A stretch of DNA of 44,802 nt, from positions 1 through 44,802 of the forward strand of contig DASXMJ010000056.1 of NCBI GenBank assembly GCA_036495685.1. The letters run 5' to 3'. How positions within the stretch are numbered: position 1 is the stretch's first letter; each line of letters starts with the position of its first letter. The notes beneath the pieces were generated by a model. The model ran no database searches, was not told where the DNA came from, and saw only the letters and a program-made list of their open reading frames with translations. This DNA comes from Candidatus Binataceae bacterium. Lineage in GTDB: Bacteria > Desulfobacterota > Binatia > Binatales > Binataceae. Below, in pieces: positions 40,604 to 44,802 of the stretch. Both the position numbers and the translations under genes were made by a program.

Positions 40604-41356
40604 ATGGCCGACACCAGTGTTCACCAGCCCGAGGCGACGCCGAAACCCCACTCCAATCGGCTGTGGGAAGCGCTCGGCTTGCGCCGGCGCAATTGGCCCG
40701 GGCGCTATACGGTGCTGCTGTTCATGGTCCTGCTGATGATTGTCGGGGAGCCGATGTTCGCCGGTCACCGGCTCGCACAGGGGATCGCCACCGTGTCGCT
40801 GTCGCTGGTTCTACTGGCCGCTCTGTACACGCTGAATCTGTCGCCAGCCTACTTCACTGTGGGACTACTGGTGATGGTGCCGACGATCGTGACTCGCTGG
40901 GCACTTCATTGGTATCGCACTCCGGAACTCGAGGTCTTCGCCGCTTTGTCAGCCAGCGCATTTATCTTCATCACGGTCGTAGGCCTGGTGCGGGAACTAT
41001 TCAGCGTCAAGCGCGTCACCCTGGACACGATAAGCGCGGCAATCAGCGCTTACTTGCTGATGGGGCTGGCATGGGCCTTCTTGTTCGCGGTTGTGGCGAT
41101 GGAACATCCCGGTTCGTTCAGCCGGGTCTTGCTGGTCCATTCGGAGTCCACGCCGATGTTCATGTCGATGCACAATTTCTTCTACTACAGCTTCGTCTGT
41201 CTTACGACGACCGGCTTCGGCGATATTGCGCCGGCCTCCGACGCCGCGCGGGCCATTTCAATTTTGGAATCGGTGACGGGGCAAATGTACCTGGCCATCC
41301 TGATCGCGCGCCTAGTCTCGCTGCAAGTCGCCCAGTCGATGCTGGGTACTGGCTGA
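40604..41356 (+). CDS. Potassium-channel-like membrane protein
   Basis: A 250-residue integral membrane protein with about six hydrophobic segments (roughly 35-50, 60-78, 82-98, 112-130, 141-165 and 215-240). Between the last two lies a pore loop: MHNFFYYSFVCLTTTGFGDIAP. The selectivity filter is TTGFG (202-206) followed by Asp207, a variant of TVGYG, and ILESVTGQMYLAILIARLVSLQ is the pore-lining helix typical of bacterial Ion_trans_2 channels. It lacks an S4-type row of arginines and any cytoplasmic RCK domain, so it appears ungated by voltage or nucleotides. Likely inner-membrane K+ channel. Confidence 0.85.
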   Translation: MADTSVHQPEATPKPHSNRLWEALGLRRRNWPGRYTVLLFMVLLMIVGEPMFAGHRLAQGIATVSLSLVLLAALYTLNLSPAYFTVGLLVMVPTIVTRWALHWYRTPELEVFAALSASAFIFITVVGLVRELFSVKRVTLDTISAAISAYLLMGLAWAFLFAVVAMEHPGSFSRVLLVHSESTPMFMSMHNFFYYSFVCLTTTGFGDIAPASDAARAISILESVTGQMYLAILIARLVSLQVAQSMLGTG

Positions 41357-41540
41357 CTGCGCGCTCAACCTTTCGCCCGCGCCACAGATTTTCCCGGTGC
41401 AACCGGTCCCACGAGGTCTCCAATTGCGGCCACCGGCTACCCCCACGTCGTCGTTGTAAATCTCGGGCCATTTTACAGCCTTGATTCATTCTAAGGGACG
41501 GAGTTGCTGAGCTGGTCGCGGGGACGCCAGTCGTCCGAAA

Positions 41541-42302
41541 TCACGACCCACGGGCCAAGGGCTTGCGTGCGATGAAGATTGCGTCGTCCATCAGTTCGCA
41601 TGGTTGCGCGCACGCCAATTCAGCCGTCGGTATCGTACGATCTTCCAGTCCCGATGCCCGCAGACGCAGTGTAAAATCGCATCCATACAGCCGCCAATGA
41701 CCCTCTCGCGGGTCCGGTGCGCCGAATTCCCGGGTCCCGGCCGTTCGCCAGTCGGGCCGCGTCGGCACCATCACGACCACCTCCCCGCCCGGCGTCAAGG
41801 TGCGTGCGAACTCAGCGATCACCGCACGATCGTTTTCGATATGTTCCAGCATGTGGCTGGATACGATCATCCGAAAGGAATTCGACTGAAACGGCAGACG
41901 CGTAGCATCCGCGCGCACCATCGCACTTTCCAGCTTCAGATCGCTAGTAACGTATCGAAGGTCATTACGGCGCTTGAATACCGGCATCAGGTTTTGTTCG
42001 GCCGACAGATGGAGGATCGCGCTTCCCGCCTCAAGACGCGCCAATTGGTCGGCCAGATAGGTCCACAGCGCCCGATGGCGCGGATGGCTGCCGCAGCGCG
42101 GGCAAATGATGCCGTTCTGGCGGTGGCCCGCGTAGTCAAGGAAACGCATCCCGCTCCATCCGCAGCACGGGCACTGCCTGCGTGTCGGTCCAACCAGGTT
42201 CGCCACCCGGATAAGATTGTTCTTCTGCAACCGCCAGACGTACCGAAGCGCAGCTCGCCCGCCTTTTTTCCGATAGCGGCGAATGATCCGATGCAATCCC
42301 AT
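41541..42302 (-). CDS. SAM methyltransferase with N-terminal zinc ribbon
   Basis: A 253-residue protein. Residues 1-40 are basic. A four-cysteine zinc ribbon follows (CPCCGW near 44-49 and CPRCGSHPRHR near 68-78). The methyltransferase domain (about 92-245) has ILHLSAEQN as motif I, VTSDLKLESAMVRADATRLPF (about 118-138), FRMIVSSHMLEHIENDRAVIAEFARTLTPGG and RLYGCDFTLRLRASGL at the C-terminus, like glycosyl-linked or cell-surface methyltransferases. The substrate is unknown. A TTGACA promoter may lie about 130 bases upstream. The gene is divergent from the flippase-like gene. Confidence 0.85.
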   Translation of the reverse strand: MGLHRIIRRYRKKGGRAALRYVWRLQKNNLIRVANLVGPTRRQCPCCGWSGMRFLDYAGHRQNGIICPRCGSHPRHRALWTYLADQLARLEAGSAILHLSAEQNLMPVFKRRNDLRYVTSDLKLESAMVRADATRLPFQSNSFRMIVSSHMLEHIENDRAVIAEFARTLTPGGEVVVMVPTRPDWRTAGTREFGAPDPREGHWRLYGCDFTLRLRASGLEDRTIPTAELACAQPCELMDDAIFIARKPLARGS

Positions 42303-42409
42303 CGCGGAGTTCAGCCTGCCCCCGACCCTAAAGTCAGCGATGAACTGCAGCGGAAGGTCTCGAATCGGTCGCCCTCGATCACACGAAGCGTTCTCATAGA
42401 TGGAGCCAA

Positions 42410-42439
42410 ATTGTCGCTTCCTCTAAGAGCGCATGTCAA
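42410..42439 (-). promoter_or_regulatory. Possible promoter for the zinc-ribbon methyltransferase
   Basis: On the minus strand TTGACA (42439-42434) is followed after 18 bases by GACAAT (42415-42410). It would give a leader of about 100 bases before the ATG at 42302. The spacer is one base longer than ideal. Confidence 0.35.
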
Positions 42440-42536
42440 CGCGAGATGGAAGTGCTGGGTTGCGCGTGCGCTCCGACGCTGAAACAATGGCATCGCAGCG
42501 CCGCGGTTTTTCGGGTTTCGGCGCCTTGCTCGCTTG

Positions 42537-43571
42537 ATGCGCCGCGTCGAGACCATCCTTATTGTTCTTTCGCTCGTCTTCTACGCCTGGTTCCTGGCCC
42601 ACTTCGGTCCCGCGCAGATCCTCTCCTATTTGCGGCTGGCGGGATGGGGTGTTGCGCTGACCATTTCGCTCGAGGGGGTGGCGCGCGTCGTGAATACGGT
42701 CGGATGGCGCGTCACGATCTACGACTGTCCGCCTTCGCTGGGAATGGCGCAGCTCTTCTTCGCCCGCATCGCGGGAGAGGCGATTGACTACATCACCCCT
42801 CCGAGCGGTCAATTCGTGATGGCCATGATGGTCCGGCAAAGGCTCCGCATGTCCTTTGGGCTGGCCACCACGGTGGTGGCCGCGCTGGCTGAGGTGATCG
42901 GCCAGATGGGATTCATCACGCTGGCTATCCTGGTCTCCCTGAACATGGTTCCCGCGGGCGCCCGCTTGTTTTGGCCCATTGTGGGAGGCTTTGCGATCGC
43001 GCTTTCTCTGGCGACGGGCTTCTTTTTCGTCCAGCAAAAGCGTCCGTTTTCGCATCTTTGGCGGGCAGCCGCCCGCCTCCATATCGGGGGCGTTCAGAGC
43101 GAGCAAATAGGGGCCGCGGCAGACGAGGCCGACGGCCTCCTGCTGGATTTCTACGCCGAGCATCGTACGCGGTTTTTTGTTGCCACCCTGTGCTATTTGG
43201 TGGCCTGGAGTCTGGGGCCGATTGAAATTTATCTGCTCCTGTATCTGCTTCATCAACCGGACTCGCTGCGCCTCGCGTTGTTGGTGGACGGCATCGGCCT
43301 GCTGCTGGAGCGCGCAACCTTTCTGATTCCCGCCAAGCTCGTCAGCCAGGAAGGTGGCAAGGCTCTGATTCTCGCGATGTTGGGCTATCGTGCCGGAGTC
43401 GGGTTTGCCATCGGGTTTCTGCGGCGCGTGAAAGAGATGGTCTGGGTGCTGCTCGGGCTGCTGACCCTGATGATCCATCGAATCGTGGTGGAAAAAGGGC
43501 AGGACAGCACCGACGCCATCAACATCTTGGCCACAGAGGTACTGAAAATTCGCCAGGCGCAAGGAGAGTAG
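42537..43571 (+). CDS. Flippase-like integral membrane protein (UPF0104/LPG synthase TM family)
   Basis: A 344-residue protein with about eight membrane helices. GWGVALTISLEGVARVVNTVGWRVT (around residues 37-61), AGEAIDYITPPSGQF (about 79-93) and LDFYAEHRTRFFVATLCYLVAWSLGPIEIYLLLYLL (about 203-238) match the lysylphosphatidylglycerol-synthase transmembrane family, whose members move lipids or hopanoids between leaflets (for example HpnL). The frame has TTG at 42534 followed by ATG 42537. The exported protein that follows starts 5 bases after its stop, so both are probably in one operon. The lipid substrate is unknown. Confidence 0.82.
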   Translation: MRRVETILIVLSLVFYAWFLAHFGPAQILSYLRLAGWGVALTISLEGVARVVNTVGWRVTIYDCPPSLGMAQLFFARIAGEAIDYITPPSGQFVMAMMVRQRLRMSFGLATTVVAALAEVIGQMGFITLAILVSLNMVPAGARLFWPIVGGFAIALSLATGFFFVQQKRPFSHLWRAAARLHIGGVQSEQIGAAADEADGLLLDFYAEHRTRFFVATLCYLVAWSLGPIEIYLLLYLLHQPDSLRLALLVDGIGLLLERATFLIPAKLVSQEGGKALILAMLGYRAGVGFAIGFLRRVKEMVWVLLGLLTLMIHRIVVEKGQDSTDAINILATEVLKIRQAQGE

Positions 43572-43576
43572 CAGCC

Positions 43577-44350
43577 ATGAAAACGACCTCATTTGCCGCG
43601 GCCGCGGTGGCCGTCGCGCTATCCACACTCCCTGCCCGGGCCGGGGTGGTGATTACCCAGGAGCAAGTCGCCAACGGGCAGTTTGGCGAGCGCAAGAGTC
43701 AACAGACCATCATGATTCAGGGCAACAAGCAGAAGATGATCACCGGCGAACGCCAGATCATCACCGACCTCGACAACAAAGTCATGTATCTGATCGATCC
43801 CTCGAAGAGCAGCTACTTCCAGCTCCCGTTTCCGCCCACCGGCCCGATGGCGCAGGCGGTCGCGCATGCCGCCGGGGCGATGGACTTCAAGAGGGGCACT
43901 ACCACCCGCAAGGTGCTGGGCTACGCTTGCACCGACTATTCGGGGGCTGGGCAATCGATGAGCGGCGACTACACCGTCATCGAGTGCTTCTCAACCAGCG
44001 CGCCGGGTGCCAAAGAGTTCAACGCGTTCCAAAAGGCGATGGCCGCAAAGCTCAAATCGGTGGTCCCGGAAAGCAATACTCCCGACGGCATCCCGCTCGC
44101 GTCGGACTCGACGGTTAACATGAACACCATGAGACTTCCGAACCTGCCCCCGGACCAGGCGCAGCGGCTTCAGCAGCAGCTGGCGAAGATGAAGCCGGTG
44201 ACGACCAAGACCGAGGTAACCAAGCTCGAAGCCAAGAACCTGCCTGCGGAAACATTCGCGGTGCCAAAGGGCTACACCCAGCGAACCCTGGGAACGCCAC
44301 CCGCGGCTGAGGTTAAAGCCCCAGGACCGGCGCCGTCTCCTGCGAAGTGA
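43577..44350 (+). CDS. Exported DUF4412-like protein
   Basis: A 257-residue protein with a signal peptide (FAAAAVAVALSTLPARA, cut after Ala22). The mature part has IMIQGNKQKMITGERQIITDLDNKVMYLIDPSKSSYFQLPF (about 45-85) and TTTRKVLGYACTDYS (about 108-122), a pattern of DUF4412-like periplasmic proteins that resemble the LolA/LolB lipid-binding fold; this is a family impression only. Two cysteines at about 118 and 137 may pair. The C-terminal 25 residues are Pro/Ala-rich. AAGGAGA nine bases before the ATG is a clear ribosome binding site, and the flippase-like gene ends 5 bases upstream, suggesting a joint envelope-lipid role. Confidence 0.75.
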   Translation: MKTTSFAAAAVAVALSTLPARAGVVITQEQVANGQFGERKSQQTIMIQGNKQKMITGERQIITDLDNKVMYLIDPSKSSYFQLPFPPTGPMAQAVAHAAGAMDFKRGTTTRKVLGYACTDYSGAGQSMSGDYTVIECFSTSAPGAKEFNAFQKAMAAKLKSVVPESNTPDGIPLASDSTVNMNTMRLPNLPPDQAQRLQQQLAKMKPVTTKTEVTKLEAKNLPAETFAVPKGYTQRTLGTPPAAEVKAPGPAPSPAK

Positions 44351-44488
44351 CCCGGGGGCCAACTTCGGCGTGAGGGCGTTGCGGCTTTAGCCGCCCAGCC
44401 TCCGATCTACAAATCATCGAACCGTCGCCGTTCGCGCCGTCAGCAGTTCGAGCGGGTCTGCCCAAACTGTGAGCGCTGTTCGCGCAGG

Positions 44489-44525
44489 CTTATAAAAGCA
44501 AGCGGGACCGTTTCCGGTCCCGCTT
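44489..44525 (-). terminator. Rho-independent terminator of the minus-strand gene at the window end
   Basis: A perfect 11-bp stem (44500-44510 with 44515-44525) closes a four-base loop that reads GAAA on the minus strand, a GNRA tetraloop. It is followed on the minus strand by GCTTTTATAA, a short U tract. It lies 27 bases after the stop at 44553. This is the clearest intrinsic terminator in the window. Confidence 0.85.
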
Positions 44526-44552
44526 GGAAGACTCGATGAGAGGAGAGCCCGC

Positions 44553-44802
44553 CTACATCGAGGCCGAGTCCTCCTTGGACTTGTTCGCCGGAGCGTTCAG
44601 CGCGGCGCACGATTCGTAGATCCATTTCGTCGAGGAGAGTTCATCCTCGGCAAACAGACGCAACGCTTCCTTGGTCCCCAGGTCCTCCTTGATGAGCGCG
44701 GCGAAATCGCAGATCGGTTTGATCGCCTCTTCGGGCTTACCCACGCGCTCGACAAACTTGAGCAGCTTCACGTTGTCCGCGATGTTTGGGTCGCCAAGAT
44801 AG
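44553..44802 (-). CDS. Unknown soluble protein, 5' end beyond the window
   Basis: The C-terminal 82 residues of a protein whose start is outside the window. The frame stays open to the last base (YLGDPNIADNVKLLKFVERVG, then KPEEAIKPICDFAALIKEDLG and ALRLFAEDELSSTKWIYESC). It is helical, charged, with two cysteines (about 21 and 55 residues from the GTG at 44771). I do not recognise the family. An internal GTG at 44771 could start a 72-residue version, but the upstream codons look equally protein-like, so a partial gene is more likely. A strong terminator follows. Confidence 0.7.
   Translation of the reverse strand, partial: YLGDPNIADNVKLLKFVERVGKPEEAIKPICDFAALIKEDLGTKEALRLFAEDELSSTKWIYESCAALNAPANKSKEDSASM

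Noticed and set aside
42423-43628. A 401-codon minus-strand frame across the flippase-like gene
   Set aside because: Low-complexity, Gln/Arg/His-rich translation antisense to a clear membrane protein; a codon-bias shadow.

Overview
The window is a 44.8 kb piece of a GC-rich bacterial chromosome. It carries about 47 protein genes on both strands, packed with short gaps and many stop/start overlaps. I see no rRNA, tRNA, CRISPR array, insertion sequence, phage gene or replication origin. The gene mix is an F420/flavin-type luciferase-like oxidoreductase, type III CoA-transferases, a split biotin-dependent carboxylase, MaoC, ETF, an IclR regulator, GH38 mannosidase and two ECF sigma/anti-sigma pairs. 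This suggests an aerobic, acyl-CoA-using soil or sediment bacterium of the deltaproteobacterial / Candidatus Binatota type. That placement is inference from gene style, not from a marker gene.

Layout. 1-2.5 kb: a small exported protein, a short HIT-like protein, a CspA-type cold shock protein with a structured leader, and a luciferase-like oxidoreductase. 2.5-8.1 kb (minus): a stressosome operon in the order rsbR, rsbS, rsbT, an RsbT-like/SpoIIE-phosphatase fusion, a soluble histidine kinase and a REC-PAS-kinase-REC hybrid. It has no sigma-B, RsbU, RsbV or RsbW, so its output appears to be phosphorelay. 8.5-11.5 kb (plus): pcnB-like nucleotidyltransferase, ilvE, and an exported PrxQ-type peroxiredoxin. 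11.6-13.9 kb (minus): a cysteine-cluster protein, then an RskA-like anti-sigma factor with its ECF sigma factor. 14.1-16.6 kb (minus): two tandem type III CoA-transferases. 16.7-17.9 kb (minus): a MoaD-MoaE fusion and MoaB.

18-20.2 kb (plus): a TVP38/TMEM64 membrane protein coupled to a mercuric-reductase-like flavoprotein. 20.5-23 kb: a second cold shock protein, a small unknown protein, and the BCCP and biotin carboxylase subunits of an acyl-CoA carboxylase (carboxyltransferase absent). 23.1-26.4 kb (plus): MaoC and a GH38 alpha-mannosidase. 26.5-29.3 kb: an exported unknown protein, an MFS transporter and a CDP-alcohol phosphatidyltransferase. 29.4-30.8 kb (minus): a second ECF sigma/anti-sigma pair. 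31-33.2 kb (minus): aldo/keto reductase, VOC protein, methyltransferase. These are followed by a divergent IclR regulator behind an AT-rich promoter region. 34.4-36.2 kb (plus): etfB-etfA.

36.4-38.8 kb (plus): an epoxide-hydrolase-like enzyme, a histidine phosphatase, and a methyltransferase interrupted by an in-frame TAG where relatives have a tryptophan. 39-44.8 kb: an ABC-F ATPase, an ion channel with a TTGFG filter, a zinc-ribbon methyltransferase, a flippase-like membrane protein, an exported protein, and the 3' part of an unknown gene with a clear intrinsic terminator.

The strongest points for a second look are the stressosome wired to two histidine kinases and carrying an extra RsbT-like domain, the nonsense codon in the methyltransferase, the MoaX-type fusion with an internal Gly-Gly, and the split TVP38/flavoprotein pair.
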